Below, in pieces: positions 24,206 to 38,197 of a stretch of 64,000 bases of DNA (within the stretch, counting starts at the first letter, position 1; each line of letters starts with the position of its first letter). Position numbers and translations under genes: made by a program. The notes under the pieces were generated by a model, which saw only the letters and a list, made by a program, of their open reading frames with translations, made no database searches and was not told where the DNA came from. Source of the stretch: Anaerolineae bacterium (GTDB taxonomy: Bacteria; Chloroflexota; Anaerolineae; Aggregatilineales; Aggregatilineaceae); assembly GCA_027494015.1 (NCBI GenBank), contig JAOSJP010000038.1:153904-217903 (forward strand). Reading direction: 5' to 3'.

Positions 24206-24594
24206 GGCCGCTCCCTTTCGCGGCGCAGGCTGCGAATGATGTGGTAGATTGCCTTGACGCGGAACTGGCGGTTGTCGCAGGCCCGCACGAAGCTGTCAAT
24301 GAGGGAGACTGTGCCCGCGTCGGCGGTCAGCGTATAGACGCGCAGATCGGCCAGTGTCTCCGCTTCCAGCACGCGGTCCTGGGTCAGTTGGCGCAGCTCC
24401 GGCTCGACCACGCGCACGTCGCGCCCGATGTAGCGGGCGAGGTTGTCGGCGGTGTCGGCGGTGTGAGGGTTGGCGTGGAAGAAGCGCACCACATCCCACT
24501 TGATGAAGGTGTTGACGCGCGTGCGCAGCAGGTCCAGCAGGTGCGGATCCATGTCGTCCATCAACTGCGCGGCGTCGTCCTGATCGTCTGCCAT
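24202..24594 (-). CDS. Winged-helix-like regulatory protein
   Basis: A 130-residue protein. Residues ~20-110 read as a winged helix: NTFIKWDVVRFFHANPHTAD, TADNLARYIGRDVRVVEPEL and a wing around VLEAETLADLRVYTLTAD. ATG 24594 is preceded by GGGAGA, better than the upstream in-frame start at 24618. It overlaps the KaiC-like ATPase by 4 bp and is the first gene of the set. It may act as transcription regulator or protein partner of that ATPase; which one is unknown. Confidence 0.72.
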   Translation of the reverse strand: MADDQDDAAQLMDDMDPHLLDLLRTRVNTFIKWDVVRFFHANPHTADTADNLARYIGRDVRVVEPELRQLTQDRVLEAETLADLRVYTLTADAGTVSLIDSFVRACDNRQFRVKAIYHIIRSLRRERERP

Positions 24595-24658
24595 CCAGGT
24601 CTCCCACAAATGTACCACTGCTGGCCCTGGGCCAAGCGCCAGGACTGTAACCTTGCCG

Positions 24659-27598
<2,940 letters not shown>

Positions 27599-27689
27599 TA
27601 CTACCTCACGCAGGCGAGACGGCGCAAGGGCGCGGTCCCGCCATACACTACACGTCGAACGTGCTCAGGGCTGCGGATGGTGCGGACGG

Positions 27690-27698
27690 ATTATACCA
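27690..27698 (-). promoter_or_regulatory. Extended -10 element upstream of secA
   Basis: On the minus strand the sequence reads TGGTATAAT, a TGn extended -10, giving a predicted 5' leader of about 85 bases before secA. Confidence 0.55.
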
Positions 27699-27806
27699 TA
27701 GACGGGGTAGGGCGGTTAACCGTGCGTGGTGTGGAGCGTCTACGCCTCTGTGGTTTGGAGAAACCCGCCTGTAGATTCGGGCGGGGACAGGACCCTTCTC
27801 CAGTGG

Positions 27807-28844
27807 CTAAGGGGGCGGCACGGGGCCGTCACCGCAGGCAGCGGCGACCAATGCGCGGACAGCGCCCGCCGGGTCTAGCTCGCGGGCGACAACGCGACGC
27901 ACCGTCTCGGCCAGCGTTGCCGGGTCGTGGGCGGCCAGCAAGCGGGCCAGCAGCGCCTCGCGCAGCCGGGCGAGTAGCTCGGCCTCGACGCGCTGGCGCT
28001 CGCGCTCGGCGATCTCCCCGCTGCTGTGCAGGTGCGCGCGGTGCCGGTCGAGGGCGGCCAGCACGTCGGCGATACCCGTGTGCTCGGTGGCGACGGTCTC
28101 GATGACGGGCACAGTCCAGGTGTCGGCGGCGAGCGTTTCCAGCGGGGCGGGCAGCAGCCCCGCGCTGTGATGCCCGGCGTTGCGCAGGCGGTGGCCCAGC
28201 TCGAGCATGGCGCGCAGGGCGCGGACGGTGTTCTGCGCGCCGGGGCGGTCGGCTTTGTTCACCACCAGGATGTCGGCGATCTCCAGGATGCCCGCCTTGA
28301 TCGCCTGCACGTCGTCGCCCAGACCCGGCGCGTCCACCACGATCGTCGTGTGAGCCATGCGCGCGATGTCCACCTCGCTTTGTCCGGCGCCGACCGTCTC
28401 GATGAGGACGACGGCGAAGCCCGCCGCGTCCAGCACGCGCGCCACGTCGCTGGTTGCTGCGGCCAGCCCGCCCAGGCTGCCGCGCGAGGCCATGCTGCGG
28501 ATGAACACGCCGCCGTCACCGGCCAGGTCGGTCATGCGCACCCGGTCGCCGAGCACGGCCCCGCCACTGAACGGGCTGCTGGGGTCTACGGCGACAATGC
28601 CCACCGTCTGCCCGCGCTGGCGTAAAGCCAGGGCCAGCGCGTTGACCAGGGTGGACTTGCCCGTGCCAGGCGCGCCGGTCACGCCGATGAGAGTCGCCCG
28701 CCCCGTGTGCGGATGCAGCCGGGCCAACGCTTCCAGGGCGTCGGGCGCGCGGTTCTCGACGCGCGTGATCAGCCGGGCCAGGGCGCGGCGGTCGCCGCTC
28801 AGCACGGGGGCGATCAGGTCGGCGGAGACGGAAGCCGGCGTCAT
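27807..28844 (-). CDS. meaB: Methylmalonyl-CoA mutase-associated GTPase MeaB
   Basis: G3E-family GTPase that gates delivery of adenosylcobalamin and protects the mutase. A Walker A motif [15 protein letters not shown] is near residue 57; other family signatures are [44 protein letters not shown] and the base-specificity motif NKAD. 345 residues. Its ATG overlaps the stop of the B12-binding mutase subunit by 4 bp (28841-28844), so the two are translationally coupled. The large mutase subunit is about 7.6 kb away at 36431. Confidence 0.95.
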   Translation of the reverse strand: MTPASVSADLIAPVLSGDRRALARLITRVENRAPDALEALARLHPHTGRATLIGVTGAPGTGKSTLVNALALALRQRGQTVGIVAVDPSSPFSGGAVLGDRVRMTDLAGDGGVFIRSMASRGSLGGLAAATSDVARVLDAAGFAVVLIETVGAGQSEVDIARMAHTTIVVDAPGLGDDVQAIKAGILEIADILVVNKADRPGAQNTVRALRAMLELGHRLRNAGHHSAGLLPAPLETLAADTWTVPVIETVATEHTGIADVLAALDRHRAHLHSSGEIAERERQRVEAELLARLREALLARLLAAHDPATLAETVRRVVARELDPAGAVRALVAAACGDGPVPPP

Positions 28845-29248
28845 GCGGACGGGGTGGCCAGGGCGGCGCGGATGAAGCGCACGATGTCGTCGGTGTTGGT
28901 GCCAGGGCCGAACACGGCGCTGACGCCTTGCGCGCGCAGCGCGGAGATGTCGTCGTCGGGGATGATGCCGCCAACGAGCACCAGCACATCGCCCAGACCA
29001 GCGGCTCGCAATTGCTCGATGATGCGCGGGATGAGGGCCATGTGCGCGCCGCTGAGGATGGAGAGGCCCACGACCTGCACATCCTCCTGCAGCGCGGCTT
29101 CGGCGATCATCTCCGGCGTCTGGCGCAGGCCGGTGTAGATCACTTCCATGCCGGCATCGCGCAGCGCCCGCGCGATCACTTTGGCACCCCGGTCGTGCCC
29201 GTCCAGGCCGGGCTTGGCGATCAGCACGCGAATCTTCTCGTCGCTCAT
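28841..29248 (-). CDS. Methylmalonyl-CoA mutase, B12-binding (small) subunit
   Basis: A 135-residue cobalamin-binding domain expressed as a separate subunit. [20 protein letters not shown] holds the DxHxxG motif whose His is the lower axial ligand of cobalt. It is followed by [22 protein letters not shown] and [13 protein letters not shown], all standard for this domain. ATG 29248 ([14 protein letters not shown]) matches the family N-terminus. A TATAAT on the minus strand at 29323-29328 may be its promoter. It pairs with the catalytic subunit encoded at 36431-38104 and with MeaB. Confidence 0.95.
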   Translation of the reverse strand: MSDEKIRVLIAKPGLDGHDRGAKVIARALRDAGMEVIYTGLRQTPEMIAEAALQEDVQVVGLSILSGAHMALIPRIIEQLRAAGLGDVLVLVGGIIPDDDISALRAQGVSAVFGPGTNTDDIVRFIRAALATPSA

Positions 29249-29377
29249 GGCGGTTGGCTGGCTCCGTGTAAGCGTTCGTTGCGGGTGATGTGGGCTGGCT
29301 GACGAGCGGCCCACTAGAGGTCATTATACCGGAAACGGGGGTCGGCGCGCAGGAGGGTGCTCGAACCGGGCGAGTGG

Positions 29378-29929
29378 TCAGCCCGCGAAGATGTCCTGCA
29401 CAGCCAGTCGGAGGCCGGGGAGCACGTCCCCGCCATCCAGCGTCCCGTCCACGCGCACCGTCTTGCCGGCGCGACCTGGCGCGTAGACTTCTACAAGCTG
29501 CCTCTCCGGGTCAACGATCCACACGGTCGTACCGGCGGTCAGGTAGTTGACCACCTTGAGGCGCATCTCGTGGGGTGTGTTGGAGGGCGGCAGAACTTCG
29601 ACGGCCAGAGCGGGCGCGATGGGGCTGTAGGCGCGCTCCGACGGCGCGGCCTGGCGGGATGCGGGCACGAATGCCACATCGGGGATGTAGCGCTCGCCCA
29701 CGATCTCATAGCCGCCGTCCGCGCCGGTGACCAGCCCTGCGATGTTGTTGGTACGCAGGTGGAGCTTGAGGAAGAACCCAACGTTGTAGGCGATGGCGGA
29801 CGCACGCTGGCTGGATACCACTTCGACCACTTCTCCCCCGATATACTCAAAGAGTCGGTCGGCGTGTTCCGGTCGCCCGACGAACTCATCGAACTCCTCA
29901 ACACTCATGCGCTGCGTCTGTACGGTCAT
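29378..29929 (-). CDS. Uma2 family (DUF820) putative endonuclease
   Basis: A 183-residue member of the Uma2/DUF820 group, which has a PD-(D/E)XK nuclease fold. The N-terminus MSVEEFDEFVGRPEHADRLF and the motifs GGEVVEVVSS, YIPDVAFV, PALAVEVLPPSNT and TVWIVDPERQLVEVY give the expected core with Glu...Asp...Glu-X-Val and Asp-Pro. The family is highly multiplied in cyanobacteria and Chloroflexota; its biological role is unclear. It is transcribed alone. Confidence 0.88.
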   Translation of the reverse strand: MTVQTQRMSVEEFDEFVGRPEHADRLFEYIGGEVVEVVSSQRASAIAYNVGFFLKLHLRTNNIAGLVTGADGGYEIVGERYIPDVAFVPASRQAAPSERAYSPIAPALAVEVLPPSNTPHEMRLKVVNYLTAGTTVWIVDPERQLVEVYAPGRAGKTVRVDGTLDGGDVLPGLRLAVQDIFAG

Positions 29930-30003
29930 GATCCTTTGCCTCTGCCTGTCTCATGTATGATTGTAGCGCAATTCCGTTTTTTGTTCCCCCCTGTTCGCTG
30001 GCA

Positions 30004-30160
30004 GGTGCGTGCAAAGGTTGTCAGCGACTCGCCAGGGCGCAGGACAGTCACCTCACCCCCGGCTTCGCTACGCTCGGCCTGCCCCCTCTCCGCTGCGGAG
30101 AGCGGGGGTGAGGTAAACCAGGGCGCAGCAGAGCAGCGCCCCTACCTGCCAGGTTTTGCT
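30004..30160. mobile_element. Family K repeat element with short palindrome A
   Basis: The left end GGTGCGTGCAAAGGTTGTCA is followed by a short form of A (30050-30114), then F (GGGCGCAGCAGAGCAGCGCC), CCTACCTGCCAGG and TTTTGCTCGCGCCC as a decayed right end. It lies between the Uma2 gene and the giant histidine kinase. The rest of the gap (30176-30236) has half of a B hairpin and CTCTGCGCTCTCTGCGCCTC, related to element L at 43193. Confidence 0.65.
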
Positions 30161-30344
30161 CGCGCCCGGTAGAACAAGACTTTGGAAGTCTGCCGCTCCT
30201 GCTCTTCTCTGCGCTCTCTGCGCCTCAGCGGTGAGGCTGTGCCCCAAAAGCCAGGCCCACACACCCGGCGCGCGATGGCCGATGTGTGCTACAATGCGGG
30301 CAAAGTCCTCCAAGTGTGCTGCTGGATATATGCGGAGCAGTGTG

Positions 30345-33300
30345 ATGCAGGCAAGCTCAACTCCCCGGCTGACCATTCGCGGGCTGGCACCGGCGCTCGC
30401 TGCCGTCGGGCTGCTGATCGCCGGCTTGCTGCTCCTCGTCTACGCGGCCTCGGCTGCCGCCTGGCTGGATCGTCCGTTCCTGGGCGTGCTCGTGGGGCGC
30501 GACCTGACCGTTGGCCCGGCGAAGTCGCTGGCGGGCGCGGAGTGGCCCGCGCTCGAGGCCGGGCTGCGCCAGGGCGACCGCCTCACCGCGCTGGACGGCG
30601 CAGACCTGGAGGCGGTGCCCGCCGCCGAGCGGCTGGGCGCGCTGTTCGACCTGCTGGCCGAGCGCGCTCCCGGCGACAGCGTGACCGTGCGCTTCGAGCG
30701 CGCGGGCGGGGCGGTGCCCGCCGGAGCGCAGTGCGCTGCCCCGGCGACTCCCGGCGGCGCGCGCACCTGCACCCTGGGCGTGACGCTGGCCGACTTCCCC
30801 GCTGGTGACTTCGCGGCCTACTTCGCCCCTGGCTGGATCGCCGGCGCGATCCTGTGGGCGCTGGCGGCGCTGATCCTGGTCCATCGGCGGACCAGCCCGC
30901 TCGCGCAGATCGTCACGCTGGTGACGGCGGCGTTCGTTGTGCTCGTCGCCGGGCAGTTCGCCGCGCTGACGGCGCAGAGCGCCGCCTGGCCCTGGGTGGT
31001 GGCCCTGGCGCTGAGCGGCGGGCTGCTGGTCGTGCTGGCGTTGGAGATGCCCTATCGCCTGGCCGCCGTCGAGCAGATGCCCGCGCTGGGCGTGGCTCCG
31101 GCGGTGGCAGGGCTGGCCATCGGCGCGGCGAGCGCCACGCTTTTCGCTGCCCACGATCCAGACACGAGCCGCCTGGGGCTGGGCCTGGCCCTGGGGGCGC
31201 ACGTGCTCGGCGGCGCGATCCTGCTGGCGGTGCTGCTGTGGCGGCGGGGACGGGCGTCGTCGCTGGCGGCGCGCAGTCAGAGCACGATCCTGGCCTTCGG
31301 CGCGCTGCTGGCGCTGCTCCCGCTCGCAGCGTGGCTGGTCGCGCTGATCGTTTCCGGGGCGGGGGTGCCGGCGCTGGCCGTGCTCACGCAGACTCTCCCC
31401 GCGCTGCTGCCGCTCAGCGCCCTGTTCGCCGTCGCCCAGGGCGGACAACTGGACACCGACCGCCTCGCGGCGCGCGCCGGACTCTACGCGGCGCTGCTGG
31501 CCCTGCTCACGCTGAGCTACTTCGTGCTGGTGGCGGGCGTAGCCGCCTTGCTGGGCCGCTCGCTGCGCGATCTGGCCGTCAGCCCGGCGCTGATCGTGCT
31601 GGCGATCTTCGGCGTGGCGCTGGCCATCAATCCGTTGCGCCAGAGCGTGCAGCGCCGCATAGACGCGGTGTATTACCGCGCCCGCAGCGCCCATCAGCCG
31701 CTGCTGGAGGAGTTCTCGCGCCAGGTGACGAGCGCCGTCGGGCTGGATCAGGTGGCGCGGCTGCTGGTGCGCGCGCTGGAAGCGGGGCTGGCCCCGGCGC
31801 ACGTTGTCCTGTTCGTGCGCGACGCCGCGGCGAGCGACTACCGCCCGCGCCCCGACCCGGCGACGGGCCAGCGCCTGACCGACGTGGTCTTCGGCGCGGA
31901 GAGCGGGCTGGCGCGCCACCTGCGCGCGCGGCCCGGCCTGCTGTATCTCGAAGAAGGGCGCCCACTGCCGCTGGAAGTGGTGGGCAGCCGGGCGAGCCTG
32001 GCCGTGCTGGGCGCGCCGGTCATGGTGGGCCTGGGCGGGCAGAAGGGGCTGAACGCCATTCTCGCCATCGGCCCGCGCAGGGGCGGCGCGCCCTATGGCT
32101 ACGAAGACCTGCGCTTCATCGAGAGCCTGAGCGACCAGGTGGCCCTGGCCGTCGAGCGGGCGCAGGCGGTGGACGACCTGGAGCGCCGCGTCCGCGTGCA
32201 GGATGTGCTCAGCCAGGTCAGCCGCGCGCTGAACTTTGCCATTGACCTCGACACGCTGCTGGAGTTGATTTACGCCCAGACGCGGCGCGTGATTGACGCG
32301 CCGGTGTTCGCCATCGCCCTGCGCGACGCGAGCACCAACACGCTGCATTACGTGTTCTACAACGAGGGCGAAGATCGCGTGCTTGCTCTGGAAGAGCGGC
32401 GCTGGCCCCTCGGCCCCGATCTGATCAGCGAGGTGGTGCGGGCGCAACAGCCGCTGCGCACTGACGACTACGCGCGCGAGTCCTTGCGCCGCGACGCCAG
32501 CACGCCGCCGGACAATCCCCGGCTCAAGGCGTGGCTGGGCGTCCCGCTGCTGGCGGACACGGGCGGCGGCGTGCTCGGCGTGATGATCACAGCGTTGACC
32601 GGGGCGGGCATCGCCTTCAGCGACGAGCAGCAAGACCTGTTCGTGGATATTGCGAACCTGGCCGCCAGCGCCCTAGACAAGCTCCAGCTTTTCGACAAGA
32701 TGCAGCAGCGCGCCCGCCAGCTCGCCGCCATCAACGAGATCGCCAACCAGCTTGCCTCAGAGATGGGCAACGTAGACCGGCTGCTGAGCCTGATCACCGA
32801 GAACGCCGTGCAAATCCTGGAGTCGGAGGCGGGGACGCTGCTGCTGGTGGACGAGAACGCGGGCAACCTGGAGGTGCGCGTTGTTGTCGGCGGCGACCAG
32901 AACCAGGTGGGCGCGCGCCTGCCGCTGAACGAGGGGCTGGCCGGCGAGACGGTACAGCGCGGCGCGCCGATCATCGCCAACGCGCCAGCGCCCGACGCCG
33001 GGATGGATGGCGCGCCCGGTGCGATCCTATCCGTGCCCCTGCTGGCCAGCGGGCTGGCCATCGGCGTGCTGCAAGTGCGCGACAAGCGCGGCGGCGCGGT
33101 CTTCGGCCCCGAAGACGCCGACATGCTCTCGACCTTCGCCGGGCAGGCCGCCGTCGCCATCGAGAACGCGCGCCTGTTCGACATGACCGACCAGCAGCTT
33201 GCGCTGCGCGTGCAGGAGCTGGACACGATGCAGCGCATTGACTACGAGCTGAACCGCACGCTCGATCTGCGGCGCGTGGTGGATATCATGATGGACTGGG

Positions 33301-34460
33301 CGCTGCGCAAGAGCGGGGCGACGGCCTGCGCGTTCTTCATGCGCGAGCGCGGGCAGGGCACGCTGCGCATGGTGATGTCCTACGGGTACCCGCCCGGCTC
33401 GCCCTTTGCGCCCAGCCCCGAGGCGCGCACCTTCCGCGACGACGAAGGCGTGCTGGGCCGCGTCGTGCGCACGGCCAGGCCATCGCTCGTCTCTGACCTG
33501 GCGCTCGACCCCGACTACAGCGAGACGCTGCCCGGCAGCGTGGCCCAGCTCACCGTGCCGCTGATCAGCGCCGGGCAGGTGATCGGTGTCATGCTGCTGG
33601 AAAGCGACCAGGACGGCGTGCTGGACCTGCTCGATCTGGACTTCGTCGCGCGCCTGGCTGAGCACGCCACGCCCGCCATCGTCAACTCGCAGTTGTTCCA
33701 GGAATTGCAGCGGGCCAACGTCGCCAAGAGCGAGTTCGTCTCGTTCGTGGCCCACGAGCTGCGCAACCCCATGACCAGCCTGCGCGGGTACACCGATCTG
33801 CTGCTGAAAGGCGTGGTCGGGCCGGTGAACCCGCAGCAGTCGGACTTCCTGCACACGATCTTCCACAACGTCATGCGCATGGAGACGCTGGTCAGCGATC
33901 TCAACGACCTGACCAAGCAGCAGACCAACAACCTGCGCCTGGACATCGCTCCGGTCAGCCTGGCGGAGGTGGTGACGGAGACGCTGCGCGCCCAGCAGCG
34001 GGCGCTCGACGAGAAAGAGCAGACGGTGACGGTGGACGTGCCGGAGCGCCTGCCGGCGGCGTTGGGCGACCGCACTCGCCTGGTGCAGATCATGACCAAC
34101 TTCGTCTCCAACGCGAACAAGTACACGCCCGAAGGCGGCGCGGTGACCGTCCGGGCGCGGGCGGTGCGCAACGTGTGGGACCCGCAGGGCGCGCCGGAGG
34201 TGATCCATTGCAGCGTGCAGGACACCGGCGTCGGCATGAGCGAAGACGACCTGCGCCAGCTCTTCACGCCGTACTTCCGCAGCGACAACCCCGCCGTGCG
34301 CGATCAGCCGGGCACCGGCCTGGGGCTGACCATCACGCGCGGGCTGATCGAGCAGCACGGCGGCAAGGTCTGGGTGGAGAGCGCGCCCGGCGAAGGGACG
34401 ACCTTCCATTTCACCGTCCCCGTGGCGGTGGAAAGCGCGGCGGCCAGACCTCGGCGCTAG
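30345..34460 (+). CDS. Giant membrane sensor histidine kinase (PDZ-like, multi-TM, four GAF, HisKA, HATPase)
   Basis: A 1371-residue histidine kinase. Order: a transmembrane helix (~residues 12-36), a PDZ-like extracytoplasmic domain (GLRQGDRLTALDGADLEAVP), about seven to nine helices to residue ~430, then four GAF domains. The GAF domains begin near FSRQVTSAVGLDQVARLL, VQDVLSQVSRALNFAIDLD, LAAINEIANQLASEMGNVD and LDTMQRIDYELNRTLDLRR. HisKA has H1137 in FVAHELRNPMTSLRGYTDLL. HATPase motifs are FVSNANKYTPEGG, DTGVGMS, LFTPYFRS and GTGLGLTI. ATG 30345 is chosen because GGAG lies 8 bases upstream. No response regulator is adjacent. Confidence 0.93.
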   Translation: MQASSTPRLTIRGLAPALAAVGLLIAGLLLLVYAASAAAWLDRPFLGVLVGRDLTVGPAKSLAGAEWPALEAGLRQGDRLTALDGADLEAVPAAERLGALFDLLAERAPGDSVTVRFERAGGAVPAGAQCAAPATPGGARTCTLGVTLADFPAGDFAAYFAPGWIAGAILWALAALILVHRRTSPLAQIVTLVTAAFVVLVAGQFAALTAQSAAWPWVVALALSGGLLVVLALEMPYRLAAVEQMPALGVAPAVAGLAIGAASATLFAAHDPDTSRLGLGLALGAHVLGGAILLAVLLWRRGRASSLAARSQSTILAFGALLALLPLAAWLVALIVSGAGVPALAVLTQTLPALLPLSALFAVAQGGQLDTDRLAARAGLYAALLALLTLSYFVLVAGVAALLGRSLRDLAVSPALIVLAIFGVALAINPLRQSVQRRIDAVYYRARSAHQPLLEEFSRQVTSAVGLDQVARLLVRALEAGLAPAHVVLFVRDAAASDYRPRPDPATGQRLTDVVFGAESGLARHLRARPGLLYLEEGRPLPLEVVGSRASLAVLGAPVMVGLGGQKGLNAILAIGPRRGGAPYGYEDLRFIESLSDQVALAVERAQAVDDLERRVRVQDVLSQVSRALNFAIDLDTLLELIYAQTRRVIDAPVFAIALRDASTNTLHYVFYNEGEDRVLALEERRWPLGPDLISEVVRAQQPLRTDDYARESLRRDASTPPDNPRLKAWLGVPLLADTGGGVLGVMITALTGAGIAFSDEQQDLFVDIANLAASALDKLQLFDKMQQRARQLAAINEIANQLASEMGNVDRLLSLITENAVQILESEAGTLLLVDENAGNLEVRVVVGGDQNQVGARLPLNEGLAGETVQRGAPIIANAPAPDAGMDGAPGAILSVPLLASGLAIGVLQVRDKRGGAVFGPEDADMLSTFAGQAAVAIENARLFDMTDQQLALRVQELDTMQRIDYELNRTLDLRRVVDIMMDWALRKSGATACAFFMRERGQGTLRMVMSYGYPPGSPFAPSPEARTFRDDEGVLGRVVRTARPSLVSDLALDPDYSETLPGSVAQLTVPLISAGQVIGVMLLESDQDGVLDLLDLDFVARLAEHATPAIVNSQLFQELQRANVAKSEFVSFVAHELRNPMTSLRGYTDLLLKGVVGPVNPQQSDFLHTIFHNVMRMETLVSDLNDLTKQQTNNLRLDIAPVSLAEVVTETLRAQQRALDEKEQTVTVDVPERLPAALGDRTRLVQIMTNFVSNANKYTPEGGAVTVRARAVRNVWDPQGAPEVIHCSVQDTGVGMSEDDLRQLFTPYFRSDNPAVRDQPGTGLGLTITRGLIEQHGGKVWVESAPGEGTTFHFTVPVAVESAAARPRR

Positions 34461-34560
34461 GGTGCGGCGCACGGGTGGCGCACTCCCCTCCTGTGGTCTC
34501 TCTCTGCCAGGAGTCTAGGGGCGGATAGTAGCGTAGGAAGGATGAGGGTGGCGTCTTGTT

Positions 34561-34655
34561 GACCTCACCCCCAGCCTCGCTGCGCTCGGCTTGCCCCCTC
34601 TCCATGCATGGAGAGGGGGCAGTGAGGCGCGTTAGCGCCGAGCGGGGGTGAGGTC
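34561..34655. repeat. Palindromic core repeat A, overlapping the 3' end of a gene
   Basis: CCTCACCCCCAGCCTCGC begins the left arm, GAGCGGGGGTGAGG ends the right arm, and CTCTCCATGCATGGAGAG forms the tip. The complementary strand encodes the last residues (LTPARR) and the stop of the secreted protein gene 34632-36242. Confidence 0.8.
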
Positions 34656-36242
34656 AGCGGGCAGGGCCACCGCCGTCAGCCGGTCGGCGTCCAGGTCGAG
34701 CACGTAGGCTGAGCCATCGGCCATCTCGATCAGCGCGGCATCCCCGGTGCCGAAGGGCTGGACGCGGCGCGGGGCGATCCCCGTCGAGGCCAGCTCGCTG
34801 CTCAGGCGCTCCCAACGGCCATTGCGCGCATTCTGTAGCACGAAATCCCCGCGAATGGTCGTCCACAGCAGCGCTGATTCCCCGCGCACCAGGTGCACGG
34901 CCAGACGGTTGGGCTGTGGCATGAGGTCCGGCACGGGCAGCAGCGGCGAGAAGGTGCGGTCGCTGAGGGTGAGCAGCATCACCTCGTCGAAGCCCCGGTT
35001 GGCGACCAGCACGCGCGTGCCGCTGGCGTTCCAGGGCAGGCCCAGGTCGCGCCGCTCCGCCGAGACGTATTCCGCGCCGCCCGGCAGCCATACTTCCTGG
35101 CGGGCCGTCCCGTCGGGGCGGGCGGTGAAGAGGTGTGTCTGCTTCTGCCCGGCCTCGCCGGTCACCAGCCGGAAGAAGGCGATTCCCTCGCCGCTGTTCG
35201 TCCAGCCCAGATGCCGCCCTTCACCGGGCAGATAGAGCTGGCCCGTCTCCAGGTTGGCGATGTACAGGTGGAAGCGGTAGCACGGCCCGCCGGCGCAGGC
35301 GTCGCGGTAGGCGGCGACGAAGGCGATGGACCGCTCGTGCGGCGACCAGATGACCTCATCCAGCGTCACGTTCCACCCGTCCGGCTCGGAGGGCGCGTAG
35401 GCGTCTTCGGAAGCGGGCACGGAGCCGTGCTGCGGGAAGGGGAAGAGCACCGTCTCCGCGCCGGTTGCATCGAGCACGCTGACCGTGCTCATGCCGATGC
35501 GCTGCGGGATCACCGTGTCGCAGCGCGGGACGAGCAGGTGATGGTGGCGCACCAGCACCAGCCGCTCGCCGGATGGCGCGGGATAGAAGTCGTATTCGAG
35601 CGGGGGCAGGGGCAGGGCGAGCGCCTCGTCGAGCGTGGCGGCGCCTGCCAGCGGCGTATCGCGCAGCCGTTCGGGGCACTGCGCGCGCACAGCGTCGAGC
35701 GCCCGGCTGAGCGCGTCAATCTCCACCTGCTGCCAGCCCGCCCCCGGCGTGGCGGGCTGCGGCGTGATGGGGATGGTGCCGCGCAGCGCCGCGCTGCCGT
35801 CGCGTGCTACCGTGTAAATGTCCAGCGCGGCCCCGCCGTCGCGCGGGCGGAAGAGGAGCAGCGTGTCCGCGTGCGGAGCCATGAAGTAGCTGCCCGCGTC
35901 GCCTTCGGCGGCCCAGCCGGTCGTCCCGTCGGCCAGGCGCACCTGCCACCACACATAGCCCAGGTTGCAGCGCGGCCCGTCCAGCACGCTGACGACCGTC
36001 CCGAAGGGCAGCAGGGCCAGCTCTGCCGCGCCAGCCGCGCCGGTGAGGGGCTGGTTCTTCAGGCTGAGGCCGTAGGGCGAGGTGACGCGGCTCGTTACGC
36101 CAGCTTGCAGGCGCGGCGCGACCAGGGCGTCGCACGGGTCTTGCGCATCCGCAGGCGGTGCAGCGTGTGGCGAGGGGATCAGAGCGAGCAGAAACGTGGC
36201 AACCAGGGCAGCGGATGCCCGTTGGAGCGTGAGACAGCGCAT
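34632..36242 (-). CDS. Secreted protein with SH3-like and propeller domains
   Basis: A 536-residue exported protein. A signal peptide (LQRASAALVATFLLALIPSP) is followed by a bacterial SH3-like domain (LSLKNQPLTGAAGAAELALL, VVSVLDGPRCNLGYVWWQVR, TTGWAAEGD), often used to bind cell wall. The rest shows repeated propeller-like strands (VIWSPHERSIAFVAAYRD, TSGEGIAFF-like elements, WNASGTRVLVANRGFDEV). GGAGG lies eight bases before ATG 36242. The final codons, including the stop, are derived from palindrome A, so the original C-terminus has probably been replaced. Specific function unknown. Confidence 0.78.
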   Translation of the reverse strand: MRCLTLQRASAALVATFLLALIPSPHAAPPADAQDPCDALVAPRLQAGVTSRVTSPYGLSLKNQPLTGAAGAAELALLPFGTVVSVLDGPRCNLGYVWWQVRLADGTTGWAAEGDAGSYFMAPHADTLLLFRPRDGGAALDIYTVARDGSAALRGTIPITPQPATPGAGWQQVEIDALSRALDAVRAQCPERLRDTPLAGAATLDEALALPLPPLEYDFYPAPSGERLVLVRHHHLLVPRCDTVIPQRIGMSTVSVLDATGAETVLFPFPQHGSVPASEDAYAPSEPDGWNVTLDEVIWSPHERSIAFVAAYRDACAGGPCYRFHLYIANLETGQLYLPGEGRHLGWTNSGEGIAFFRLVTGEAGQKQTHLFTARPDGTARQEVWLPGGAEYVSAERRDLGLPWNASGTRVLVANRGFDEVMLLTLSDRTFSPLLPVPDLMPQPNRLAVHLVRGESALLWTTIRGDFVLQNARNGRWERLSSELASTGIAPRRVQPFGTGDAALIEMADGSAYVLDLDADRLTAVALPADLTPARR

Positions 36243-36351
36243 GGTGATGACCTCCGGCGGCAGGGAACGCGCGCCGATCATACCACGAGGGCGGGCGCTG
36301 TCAGGTACGGCAGGCGGGCGCTTGCTCTGCGCTGCTGCGCTTGTGCGGGGT

Positions 36352-36410
36352 GTAGGGGCGGGTTTCCAAACCCGCCCCTACAGGCGATTGCCGATCATGA
36401 TCGCCAGTTC
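36352..36410. repeat. Hairpin D plus half of a family M element
   Basis: GTAGGGGCGGGTTTCC and its complement (36352-36381) are followed by GCGATTGCCGATCATGATCG, matching the arm of the M elements at 7343 and 18955. The outer terminal repeat is absent. Confidence 0.6.
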
Positions 36411-36430
36411 GCAGCAGAACGGGCGCAGAC

Positions 36431-38104
<1,674 letters not shown>

Positions 38105-38150
38105 GGGTGTTCCTCAGTGCAGAAAAGAATCAGCCTCATCTTTCGAGCAA

Positions 38151-38181
38151 GACTCCCGAAGTCTGCCGGACTTCGGGAGTC
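38151..38181. repeat. Hairpin repeat, family B
   Basis: GACTCCCGAAGTC, short loop, GACTTCGGGAGTC. It lies between the methyltransferase stop and the mutase start, both on the minus strand. Confidence 0.6.
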
Positions 38182-38197
38182 TTCTCTCACGCTAACT

